Positions 1 to 5,775 of a DNA stretch of 7,721 nt are shown here, in pieces. Position 1 is the first letter of the stretch; every line of letters begins with the position of its first letter. Origin of the DNA: Chloroflexota bacterium (GTDB lineage: Bacteria > Chloroflexota > Limnocylindria > Limnocylindrales > CSP1-4); the NCBI GenBank assembly GCA_013696945.1, contig JACCXQ010000204.1, forward strand, positions 1 to 7,721. The letters run 5' to 3'. Below the pieces are notes generated by a model. It did not search any database. It saw only the letters and a list, made by a program, of their open reading frames with translations, and was not told where the DNA came from. The position numbers were made by a program, and so were the translations under genes.

Positions 1-50
1 CTTCGGCGCTCCGGACGCCGGCTCCCACGGTCGGTCTCCGTGAGACGCGA

Positions 51-127
51 GCCGCATTCGTCTAGAGGCCCAGGACACCGCCCTCTCAAGGCGGAGATCA
101 CCGGTTCGAATCCGGTATGCGGTACCA
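51..127 (+). tRNA. tRNA-Glu (anticodon CTC), complete with encoded CCA
   Basis: The full cloverleaf can be drawn by hand. The acceptor strand GCCGCAT (51-57) pairs with ATGCGGT (117-123), with a G-U at the first pair. The D stem is GTC (60-62) with GAC (74-76). The anticodon stem is CCGCC (78-82) with GGCGG (90-94), closing the loop CTCTCAA. The anticodon CTC is at 85-87 and reads GAG (Glu). The T stem is ACCGG (100-104) with CCGGT (112-116) around TTCGAAT. The discriminator is A124, followed by an encoded CCA at 125-127. No element is missing, so it should be functional. It converges on the kinase gene that ends at 188. Confidence 0.97.
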
Positions 128-187
128 CCTTTTCACCACGCGCGAGGCGGATCCACGCTCGGCGATGGCGTTCGTCGGCCGCGGCGC

Positions 188-1219
188 TCAGCCCAGGGTC
201 GCCTCGTACGCGGCGAGACGATCAGCCAGCTTGCGATGCAGCGGTGCGAGCCAGTCTGGCTGTTGATCGTCGGGGGAAAGGTCGAGGGCACGAAGCACAC
301 GGGCATGCCGTAGCAGCTCAGCCAGACGCACGAAGTCGGGGGCCGCGCCCTGCCACATCGGACCAGGATCGCGCACGGTCTCGTAGCCGGCGAGGAACTC
401 GCGGTAGGACGGATCGGACGCGTCGAACCTTCCGTCGAACAGTTCGCCCAGGGCAAAGACCACATCGGCCTCGTACCAGTAGCGCGCACAGTCATCGAAG
501 TCGAGCACGCCGATCTCTCCGTCGCGCCAGACGAGATTGTCGAGCTCGAAATCGAAATGGATCAGGCCGATGGAGTCGGCATCGTCCGGCAACGCTTCCA
601 GGACTGTCGAGACGGCGGAAAGCTCGCGCCGCATGGCTCGCGCATCGGCCGGGATGTGCCGGGCAGCGATGGCGAGGTCGTCGCGCCAAGTGCGCCGTCG
701 TCCGATGAGGTCATCCGGGAGCTGCCGCATCGCCACATGGAGGCGTCCGAGGGCCGCGCCCCAAGCACGAAATCTTGCGGCCTCAAGCTCGTCGATCTCG
801 AGCGTCGAACCCTCGAGCGCAGGAAGCACGACGGCGTGGAAGGTGCCAAGGTTCGTCTCCACCGTCTCCACCAGCCGTCCGGCCCCCGAGCGAACCGGCG
901 AGGCGACCTTCAGCCCGCTGGCGGCCAGCGATCGCACGACGTCCATCTCTGCGACGACATCCTCTCGACGGCGCTCAGCACCGTCGGCGAAGCGCAGGAA
1001 GTGCCCTGTTCCGGATGACTGGAATCGGTAAAGGAAGTTGGTGCTGGATCGGAAGAAGCGCTCGCTTCCGGGGTCATGAGCCCACCTGCCCAGGATCTCC
1101 TGCGCCAGCCACGAACGACCCTCGGGATCGGCGGTCGCATCCACGCGGAGCATCGTGCTCAACCGCATCATGACCGTGAGTCTCACACACTCGCGCCGCT
1201 GGTCGCGGCTCGTCGCCAC
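188..1219 (-). CDS. Aminoglycoside-phosphotransferase-fold small-molecule kinase (APH / phosphotransferase enzyme family)
   Basis: A 343-residue protein with the protein-kinase-like fold of the APH/choline kinase/homoserine kinase type II superfamily. The catalytic loop is H221-x-D223-x4-N228 (HFDFELDN), where D223 is the expected catalytic base and N228 a metal ligand. The second metal site follows as LDFDD (239-243). An N-lobe with a beta-hairpin (about 59-78) and a helix carrying E91 precede it. Length is normal for the family. The start is GTG at 1219: GGAG lies 7 nt upstream on the minus strand, whereas the internal ATG codons at 1171 and 1168 have no comparable ribosome site. The DUF1905 gene ends 27 nt upstream, so the two are probably co-transcribed. 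The phosphate acceptor cannot be read from sequence. Many such chromosomal proteins do not act on antibiotics, so calling it a resistance gene would not be justified. Confidence 0.9.
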   Translation of the reverse strand: MATSRDQRRECVRLTVMMRLSTMLRVDATADPEGRSWLAQEILGRWAHDPGSERFFRSSTNFLYRFQSSGTGHFLRFADGAERRREDVVAEMDVVRSLAASGLKVASPVRSGAGRLVETVETNLGTFHAVVLPALEGSTLEIDELEAARFRAWGAALGRLHVAMRQLPDDLIGRRRTWRDDLAIAARHIPADARAMRRELSAVSTVLEALPDDADSIGLIHFDFELDNLVWRDGEIGVLDFDDCARYWYEADVVFALGELFDGRFDASDPSYREFLAGYETVRDPGPMWQGAAPDFVRLAELLRHARVLRALDLSPDDQQPDWLAPLHRKLADRLAAYEATLG

Positions 1220-1246
1220 GGGAGGACTCCAAGCCTGCCTCGCTGG

Positions 1247-1525
1247 CTAGACGATCCGCTCGACTTCGACCTCGACTGCGTCGCCCACCTGGACCCCGGC
1301 TGCGTCGAGCATCGTCCGGCTGACGGTGAGGGCGAGGATGCCGCCACCGGCAGGCATCGTGTTGGAGTCGAACGGCGTTCCGTTCAGGGAACCACTGACC
1401 TTCATCTGTCGGAGCCCACCGAGCGTGTCGGCGGCATCAGACGAGATGTCGATGACCGCGAGGCCAGCGGCGCGCTCGGGTCGCCAGTACCGGATCACTC
1501 CCCGGAACTTCGGCCGATCAGCCAT
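1247..1525 (-). CDS. DUF1905 domain protein
   Basis: A 92-residue protein covering essentially one DUF1905 domain, a small beta-barrel-like family of unknown biochemical function. The family pattern is visible: an N-terminal FRGVI strand, then the central segment MKVSGSLNGTPFDSNTMP (about residues 41-58), then a glycine-rich turn and the ending GVQVGDAVEVEVE (about 77-89). In related proteins this domain is often fused to a YdeI-like (bacteriocin-resistance/OmpD-associated) domain, which is absent here. The ATG at 1525 gives the natural domain start, but its ribosome site is weak (only AGG upstream). It is followed after 27 nt by the kinase gene on the same strand. No catalytic residues can be assigned, so the role remains unknown. 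Confidence 0.85.
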   Translation of the reverse strand: MADRPKFRGVIRYWRPERAAGLAVIDISSDAADTLGGLRQMKVSGSLNGTPFDSNTMPAGGGILALTVSRTMLDAAGVQVGDAVEVEVERIV

Positions 1526-1547
1526 GGCTCAGCCTGTCACGTGCGTC

Positions 1548-1589
1548 GGCATCCTGACGCCCCCCAACGCCGCCGTGGGCTGGGATGCC
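1548..1589. repeat. Inverted repeat in the 115-nt gap ahead of the DUF1905 gene
   Basis: GGCATCC (1548-1554) is repeated inverted as GGATGCC (1583-1589). A possible inner GCCC/GGGC stem lies at 1559-1562 and 1577-1580. It sits between the stop of the SRPBCC-VOC gene (1641) and the ATG of the DUF1905 gene (1525). No T-tract follows on either strand, so it does not look like an intrinsic terminator. A weak minus-strand -10 candidate, TACACT, is at 1600-1595, which would place this hairpin in the DUF1905 leader. The function is unproven. Confidence 0.35.
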
Positions 1590-1640
1590 CGCGCAGTGTA
1601 GGCGGCAGCGAAAACGCCCACCGGCGCACGTCACGCGGCT

Positions 1641-2483
1641 CTATCGCGGCTGGGTCGGCCGAGCGGCGGCGAACCTCCAGGTCCGACCTTCGATGTCGAG
1701 CGCCGTGTATGACTCGAACCCGTGGGTCGTGATGCCCTCGACGATCATGGCGCCATTGTCCCGGGCGCGCGCGAGGTGCGCCGCGACGTCGTCGACGAAC
1801 ACCCATGGCACGTGGGTGAGCTGCTTGTTATCTGCGGGCGGGCCGTCCAGCTTGTCGATCATGAGTGAGCAGTTCCCAACGTGGAACTCGATCCAGGGAT
1901 CCCCGTAGTCGTCTTCGGGGGGCGGATCCTCTCCGGGTAGGGCGGTCGGTGATTCGAAGCCGAATGCTGCCGCCAGCCACCGGGCGGCTGCCAGGGGTCG
2001 CGCGTAGTGCAGTGTCAATGCGAAGCGGGCAAGGTCGTGGAGCTCGTGCGGGGTCTTGTCCCGCCTGGCGACCCACGCCCCGAACCACGGAGGCGTCACG
2101 CGGATGAAGGACGTGCCGCCCTTGTCCACGCCGCCTTCCGGGATGGTGGCCTTCAGACGGACGATCGTGCCGTCGTCGGTCGGGTCGAATCGCACATCGA
2201 TCCGCACATCGTCGAGCGAGCTCTGCCAGGCAAGATGCTTGCCCGGCTCCCAGGTAGTGATTCGCGCAAGCTCGAGACCTTCACCACTGTCCTGATCGTA
2301 GACCTCGAGGAGCCGGCCGCCGACACCTGGCTCACACCGCATCGCAACAAGCTTGCCGGCGCCGTAGCTGTTGATCGGCCCGCGGACCCACCATAGGTCG
2401 AGCTCGTCGGTGAATGCGGTGAACGCCGTCGCGGGGTCGACTCGTACCTCCACCTCTGACGACGTGGACCGGTCGTCGCTCAT
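1641..2483 (-). CDS. SRPBCC (AHSA1-like) domain fused to a VOC/glyoxalase-like domain
   Basis: A 280-residue, two-domain protein. Residues about 10-145 form a SRPBCC/AHSA1-type domain, starting at VEVRVDPATAFTAFTDELDLW, with a GGRLLEVYD strand and the W-x-PG-x-x-L-x-W segment typical of this fold, which binds hydrophobic ligands. Residues about 154-275 form a VOC domain, starting ALTLHYARPL, with VPWVFVDDV in the middle and ending DIEGRTWRFA. That ending is the usual last strand of glyoxalase/bleomycin-resistance-like proteins. The start is the ATG at 2483 rather than an upstream codon in the same frame. GGAGAGG lies 6 nt before it, and the ATG overlaps the stop of the ArsR gene as ATGA, indicating translational coupling. 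Pairing of ArsR repressors with SRPBCC partners is common. The ligand is unknown and no enzyme activity can be claimed. Confidence 0.88.
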   Translation of the reverse strand: MSDDRSTSSEVEVRVDPATAFTAFTDELDLWWVRGPINSYGAGKLVAMRCEPGVGGRLLEVYDQDSGEGLELARITTWEPGKHLAWQSSLDDVRIDVRFDPTDDGTIVRLKATIPEGGVDKGGTSFIRVTPPWFGAWVARRDKTPHELHDLARFALTLHYARPLAAARWLAAAFGFESPTALPGEDPPPEDDYGDPWIEFHVGNCSLMIDKLDGPPADNKQLTHVPWVFVDDVAAHLARARDNGAMIVEGITTHGFESYTALDIEGRTWRFAAARPTQPR

Positions 2484-2830
2484 CTCGTGCCTCTCCGTTC
2501 GACGTGCCGCTTGAAGGAGGCCAGTTGTTCGTCCCCATGCGCCTGGAGCTGGTCGAGCCACGTCTGCACCGCGACGATCGACTCCGGTCGGAGCCGGAAC
2601 ACTCGCGCGCGGGCGTCCTCGGGTGGACGTTCGTCGGCGACGATCCCCGCCTCGAGCAGCACGCGCAGGTGTCGACTCATCGTAGGTGCAGAGGTGCCTG
2701 ATGCCGACGCCAGCTCGCCCGCACGCCGCGGCCCGGCACTGAGGATCTGCACGACCTGCTGTCGCGTCGGGTCGGCCAGGGCCCCGAGCAGGAGAGAGAC
2801 GTCACCGATCGTCACGCCCACAGTGCTCAT
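2480..2830 (-). CDS. ArsR-family winged-helix transcriptional repressor
   Basis: A 116-residue regulator, a normal size for ArsR/SmtB. The N-terminal LLGALADPTRQQVVQIL (about 14-30) is the family's first helix signature. The helix-turn-helix spans about 37-63, with recognition helix TSAPTMSRHLRVLLEAGIV, followed by a wing rich in charged residues (ADERPPEDARARVFRL). The metal-sensing ELCVCDL-type motif is absent, so it is not expected to be an arsenic or zinc sensor. This fits the branch that partners with SRPBCC proteins. I chose the ATG at 2830, not an upstream TTG at 2857, because a -35/-10 pair places the transcript start at or next to this ATG and no Shine-Dalgarno is present. It overlaps the next gene by 4 nt (ATGA). 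Palindromes in its own promoter suggest autorepression. Confidence 0.92.
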   Translation of the reverse strand: MSTVGVTIGDVSLLLGALADPTRQQVVQILSAGPRRAGELASASGTSAPTMSRHLRVLLEAGIVADERPPEDARARVFRLRPESIVAVQTWLDQLQAHGDEQLASFKRHVERRGTR

Positions 2831-2834
2831 GCCG

Positions 2835-2867
2835 ACAATAGTTGTGCCAGTACGCAACGGTTGTCAA
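2835..2867. promoter_or_regulatory. Paired palindromes, candidate ArsR operators
   Basis: Two odd palindromes share CAA...TTG ends: ACAATAGTTGT at 2835-2845 and CAACGGTTG at 2855-2863. Their centres are 19 bp apart, close to two helical turns. A third, TTGTCAA, overlaps at 2861-2867. They cover the -10 and spacer of the ArsR gene promoter, the usual place for ArsR autorepression. That ArsR binds here is inferred from position and symmetry only. Confidence 0.5.
2838..2867 (-). promoter_or_regulatory. Promoter of the ArsR gene, probably leaderless
   Basis: On the minus strand a perfect -35 TTGACA (2867-2862) is followed, after an 18-nt spacer, by AACTAT (2843-2838), a modest -10. The ATG of the ArsR gene begins 7 nt after the -10, so transcription should start at or just before the start codon. 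The lack of any Shine-Dalgarno agrees with a leaderless mRNA. Confidence 0.55.
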
Positions 2868-2938
2868 GTGGTATTGGCGATGCAGGTCCCATTGCAGGAT
2901 GCCGCGATCGACGATTAGTGTTACGAGACGCATCTCCC

Positions 2939-2968
2939 GACGCCCCCGGACCGCGCCCCGGGGGCGTC
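2939..2968. repeat. Strong GC hairpin between the divergent genes
   Basis: GACGCCCCCGG (2939-2949) pairs perfectly with CCGGGGGCGTC (2958-2968) over 11 bp around an 8-nt loop. On the plus strand it is followed by CCTGTTTG, only a weak T-tract. It lies just upstream of the dgcN-like promoter, so it may insulate that promoter from readthrough or mark the end of an unseen transcript. It could equally be a protein-binding dyad. Confidence 0.5.
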
Positions 2969-2973
2969 CCTGT

Positions 2974-3004
2974 TTGCCGGACCGCCGCGGCGACGTTCTA
3001 GACT
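2974..3004 (+). promoter_or_regulatory. Promoter of the DUF1611/epimerase operon, probably leaderless
   Basis: TAGACT at 2999-3004 is a fair -10 (four of six consensus bases). TTGCCG at 2974-2979 is a possible -35, with a rather long 19-nt spacer. The GTG start at 3012 lies 7 nt after the -10 and has no Shine-Dalgarno, as expected for a leaderless message. The -35 assignment is weak and the -10 with its position is the better part of the evidence. Confidence 0.45.
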
Positions 3005-3011
3005 CGCGCCC

Positions 3012-4076
3012 GTGAGTGCTCCGCCAACCATCCCTCGGCGCCGCTACGTCGTCCTCGCCGAGGGCGCGTTCGGCGAGCTGGCCTCGAAGACAGCGATGGG
3101 CGTCATCCGCTACGGCCCCGACCCGGTCGTCGCCGTGCTCGACTCGACGCGGGCTGGCCGCAACGTCCGCGAGTGGCTCGGCGATCGTTACGACATCCCG
3201 GTCGTGGCGACGCTCGAGGAGGCACTCGAGCGAGGGCCGACGGCGCTTCTCATCGGGATCGCACCGCAGGGTGGCAGGATCCCGCCCGACTGGCGGCGGA
3301 CGATCCTCGCGGCCATCGACGCCGGTGTCGACATCGTGTCGGGGCTTCACGAGTTCGTGAGCGACGATCCCGAGTTCGCGGCCGCCGCCGCGCGGCGTGG
3401 CGTGGAGCTCGTCGATCACAGGCGGCCGCCGGCGTTCCACGACGTGTCGAGCGGGCGCGTTCATGCAACTGGGAAACGCGTGATCCTGACCGTCGGGACC
3501 GACTGCGCCATCGGGAAGATGAGCGTCGCGCTCGAGCTGCGGCGAGCGGCCGTTGCGGCCGGTCTGCGAGGGATCTTCGTCGCGACCGGGCAGACGGGCA
3601 TCATGATCGAGGGCTGGGGGGCTGCCGTCGACCGCCTGGTCAGCGACTTCCTCAACGGCACGGTCGAGTGGCTGGTCGAGCAGGCCGAGGACATGGGCGA
3701 CTGGATCTTCGTCGAGGGCCAGGGGTCGATCGACCATCCCGCGTACTCCGCGGTGACGCTGGGCCTCATCCACGGTTCGACGCCCCACGGCATGGTCCTG
3801 GTCCATCAACCCGGGCGCACGGAGCACCACGGCTGGGAGGGTCGCGGCACGCGCCTGAAGTCTCTGCCCGAGCACGTCCGGATCCACGAGGCGATCGCGG
3901 GCCTGGTGCAGCCGTCCAGGGTCGTGGCGATCGCTCTCGACACGCACGAGCTGTCCGAGTCGGTGGCACGCGCCGAGATCGACCGGGCCGCGGCCGAGAC
4001 CGGGCTGCCGGCAGACGATCCGGTCCGCTTCGGAGCCGACAGCCTGCTCCAGGGGATCCGGTCGGCGGTCCCGTGA
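3012..4076 (+). CDS. dgcN: DUF1611 P-loop protein, probable D-glutamate N-acetyltransferase (DgcN-like)
   Basis: A 354-residue cytosolic protein of the DUF1611 family, near the usual length. It has a Rossmann-like N-terminal domain (RYVVLAEGAFGELASKTA, about 11-28, to about residue 140). A C-terminal P-loop domain starts with the Walker A-like motif G162-TDCAIG-K169-M-S (GTDCAIGKMS), followed by VATGQTGIMIEGWG (190-203), WIFVEGQGSIDHP (231-243) and LVHQPGR (263-269). As I recall the literature, DUF1611 proteins encoded beside a dipeptide-epimerase homologue are DgcN, which N-acetylates D-glutamate in a D-glutamate catabolic route. The next gene here is that homologue and overlaps by 4 nt (GTGA). 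The GTG at 3012 is the start because the family's conserved N-terminus begins about ten residues later and a -10 lies 7 nt before it. Activity on D-glutamate is inferred, not seen. Confidence 0.85.
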   Translation: MSAPPTIPRRRYVVLAEGAFGELASKTAMGVIRYGPDPVVAVLDSTRAGRNVREWLGDRYDIPVVATLEEALERGPTALLIGIAPQGGRIPPDWRRTILAAIDAGVDIVSGLHEFVSDDPEFAAAAARRGVELVDHRRPPAFHDVSSGRVHATGKRVILTVGTDCAIGKMSVALELRRAAVAAGLRGIFVATGQTGIMIEGWGAAVDRLVSDFLNGTVEWLVEQAEDMGDWIFVEGQGSIDHPAYSAVTLGLIHGSTPHGMVLVHQPGRTEHHGWEGRGTRLKSLPEHVRIHEAIAGLVQPSRVVAIALDTHELSESVARAEIDRAAAETGLPADDPVRFGADSLLQGIRSAVP

Positions 4077-5197
4077 ACATCTCGACCGAGGTCCTGCACC
4101 TGCCGTTGCGTGACCCGTTCCGGATCGCGCGAGCCGAGCCGGACCGCCAAATGACCACGGTCATCGTGGAGCTCGAGTGGTCGGGCCTGCGTGGGCTCGG
4201 CGAGGCGTACCCGGTGGCGTACTACGGCGAGACACCGGTGACCATAGGGGTCGTCCTCCCGCTCCTCGCAGAGGTCGTGGAGCCGCTCGGCCTGCCGCCG
4301 GCGAACGCGACCGATGCGCTCGAATGGCTGGCGGCCGCGGAACGAGCGATGGACGAGCGGATCGGTGGTCACCACGCGGCAAAGGCGGGGCTCGACATCG
4401 CGCTCCACGACGCCGTCGCGCGCGGTATGGGCATCCCCGTCCGCGAGCTGCTCGGAACCCCGGAAGAGATCCCGCCGACGGATTTCTCCATCGGCATCGA
4501 CGAACCGGCCATCGTCGCCGAGAGGGCTCTGGCGGCGGCTCGATTTCCGGCGCTCAAGATCAAGGTCGGGGGCACGGCCGACCTGGAGACGCTCGAGCGG
4601 GTCCGAGCCATCTACTCGGGCCCGATCCGAGTGGACGCCAACACAGGCTGGGAGCCGGAGGCCGCGGCCGCGCTCCTGCCAGAGCTGGTCCGCCTGGGCG
4701 TCGAGCTCATCGAGCAGCCCTTCCGTGCCCACGAGCTCGGCCGGCTCCGCTGGCTCCAGGAGCGGAGCTCTCTGCCGATCGTGGCCGACGAGAGCGCCGA
4801 GACGGTCGATGATCTCGATGCGCTCCTGGGCGTCGTCCAGGGGGTGAACGTCAAACTGATGAAGTGCGGCGGTGTCGGCCCCGGACTGCGGATGCTCAGG
4901 CGCGCGCGGGAGCTGGGATTCCGGACCATGCTCGGCTGCATGGAGGAGACGAGCGTCGGCATCGCCGCCGCCGCCGCGCTGGCGGGCCTTGCCGACTGGG
5001 TCGACCTCGACGGCAACCTGCTGCTCGCGAGCGAGCCGTTCTCGGGGCTCGAGCTGGACGACGACTGCCGGTGGCGGCTCGGCAGCTCGCCCGGGCTGGG
5101 GGTCGAGCGTTCGGGTCACCGGGGTCTGATCACGACGAGGTTCGGTCCGGGCTCCTCCGGTGTGGAAAAGTCGGTGGAGAACTTGGTGGACCAATAG
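4073..5197 (+). CDS. dgcA: Enolase-superfamily epimerase, probable N-acetyl-D-glutamate racemase (DgcA-like) / dipeptide epimerase
   Basis: A 374-residue enolase-superfamily protein of the muconate-lactonizing/dipeptide-epimerase subgroup, with an N-terminal capping domain (to about 125) and a TIM barrel. The expected active site is complete: K162-I-K164 on the second strand, metal ligands D188 (RVDANTGW), E214 (IEQPF) and D239 (VADES), and the opposing lysine in NVKLMKCGG (K261/K264). D311-L-D313 (WVDLDGN) matches the DxD that binds the substrate amino end in dipeptide epimerases. Two lysines on opposite faces fit 1,1-proton-transfer racemisation. The GTG start at 4073 overlaps the stop of the upstream DUF1611 gene as GTGA, which argues for coupling and a shared pathway. 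In that setting N-acetyl-D-glutamate to N-acetyl-L-glutamate is the likeliest reaction. An Ala-Glu-type dipeptide epimerase of cell-wall peptide recycling is the alternative. Confidence 0.88.
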   Translation: MNISTEVLHLPLRDPFRIARAEPDRQMTTVIVELEWSGLRGLGEAYPVAYYGETPVTIGVVLPLLAEVVEPLGLPPANATDALEWLAAAERAMDERIGGHHAAKAGLDIALHDAVARGMGIPVRELLGTPEEIPPTDFSIGIDEPAIVAERALAAARFPALKIKVGGTADLETLERVRAIYSGPIRVDANTGWEPEAAAALLPELVRLGVELIEQPFRAHELGRLRWLQERSSLPIVADESAETVDDLDALLGVVQGVNVKLMKCGGVGPGLRMLRRARELGFRTMLGCMEETSVGIAAAAALAGLADWVDLDGNLLLASEPFSGLELDDDCRWRLGSSPGLGVERSGHRGLITTRFGPGSSGVEKSVENLVDQ

Positions 5198-5277
5198 ACT
5201 TCCGCGGACGCGACAGTGGGCCTAGGATTCCCCGGCCGGTCGCGGAGCGGGCCCCTGGAGCAAGGGTCACGCGACAG

Positions 5278-5327
5278 GGACGGCAGCTGAGGCACGGTGT
5301 GCGGGATCGTCCGCGACCGTGCCGTCC
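5278..5327 (+). repeat. Two competing hairpins between the epimerase and the 119-residue gene
   Basis: The non-coding gap 5198-5385 (188 nt) holds GGCACGGT (5291-5298) complementary to ACCGTGCC (5316-5323), with an inner GCGG/CCGC stem at 5301-5304 and 5311-5314. A second element, GGACGGCA (5278-5285), is complementary to TGCCGTCC (5320-5327). The two share 5320-5323, so both cannot form fully. A short TGTTTCT follows at 5328-5334. This could be a terminator for the operon upstream or a switchable leader for the gene downstream. A weak -10-like TAGGAT at 5223-5228 would put it in that gene's leader. Confidence 0.45.
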
Positions 5328-5385
5328 GTGTTTCTGAAGCGGGCGCCATGCATCCGAGCCGCGCCCGGGGGAAAGCGAGGAGAGG

Positions 5386-5745
5386 GTGACGATCGAGCGT
5401 GCCCGCCGCAAGGCGGTCCTGACGAACACCGCGCGCGAGCCGGTCGCGATCCCGGTCGAGCCGCCACCCGCGCCCACGCCGGAGGCGGTCGAGTTCGTCA
5501 GGTTCTGCTACCGGCGCAGCGGCGTCACGTGGCCCGCCCTGTACGACGAGATGTGCGCGGTGGCCGCGCGCGGGACCTTCCGCGGACTCGAGTACGAGGG
5601 ACTCTCCGACCTGGGGATCAGTTTCGCGCTTCCCGAGCTGCCCCGCCTGGCGCAGGTCGTCCAGCGCGTGGTGGAGGAGGAGCGAGCCGCGCGCCCGACG
5701 ATAGCGACCACCGGCTGGCGATTGAAGACGGCCGCGACGGTCTGA
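5386..5745 (+). CDS. Unrecognised 119-residue protein
   Basis: I do not recognise this family. The protein starts with a basic stretch (about 1-12), then a proline-rich linker (IPVEPPPAPTPEA, about 22-34). It continues with a compact region: VEFVRFCYRRSGVTWPALYDEM (about 35-56), a glycine-containing turn (GTFRGLEYEGLSDLGISF), and a helix PRLAQVVQRVVEEE. There is no signal peptide or membrane segment. Two cysteines (FCYRR and EMCAV) are present but form no metal-binding pattern. The GTG at 5386 is supported by AGGAG at 5378-5382, although the 3-nt spacing is shorter than usual. It lies 188 nt after the epimerase gene on the same strand and converges with the 75-residue gene. The amphipathic C-terminal half reads like real protein, so I believe it is expressed. 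Confidence 0.7.
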   Translation: MTIERARRKAVLTNTAREPVAIPVEPPPAPTPEAVEFVRFCYRRSGVTWPALYDEMCAVAARGTFRGLEYEGLSDLGISFALPELPRLAQVVQRVVEEERAARPTIATTGWRLKTAATV

Positions 5746-5750
5746 GGCCA

Positions 5751-5771
5751 TGACGCGGGGCGGACCCGTCA
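5751..5771. terminator. Hairpin between convergent genes, possible bidirectional terminator
   Basis: TGACG-C-GGG (5751-5759) pairs with CCCGTCA (5765-5771), leaving one bulged C and a 5-nt loop. It fills the 30-nt gap between the stop of the rightward 119-residue gene (5745) and the stop of the leftward 75-residue gene (5776). The position suits a shared terminator, but neither side has a T-tract, so Rho-dependent or inefficient termination is equally possible. Confidence 0.4.
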
Positions 5772-5775
5772 GCGA

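Noticed and set aside
1..50. Remnant of another tRNA upstream of tRNA-Glu
   Set aside because: Only two short dyads (4-8 with 16-20, 26-30 with 38-42) are present and there is no T-loop or CCA.
40..708. 222-codon plus-strand open frame
   Set aside because: It runs through the tRNA-Glu and is antisense to the kinase; the translation is Arg/Ser-rich with no domain.
188..1219. Antibiotic-resistance aminoglycoside kinase
   Set aside because: The fold and catalytic motifs are shared by many metabolic kinases, and nothing in the sequence or context indicates aminoglycosides.
2802..3947. 381-codon minus-strand open frame opposite the DUF1611 gene
   Set aside because: The composition is typical of antisense frames in high-GC DNA, and it crosses the divergent promoter region and the start of the ArsR gene.
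3173..4072. Long upstream extension of the epimerase frame through the DUF1611 gene
   Set aside because: The translation is Arg/Gly/Asp-rich shadow sequence. The enolase-family N-terminus begins at the GTG at 4073, which overlaps the previous stop.
3806..5194. 462-codon minus-strand open frame opposite the epimerase
   Set aside because: It has no recognisable motifs and an Arg/Asp/Gln-rich shadow composition, while the opposite strand carries a complete enolase-superfamily active site.
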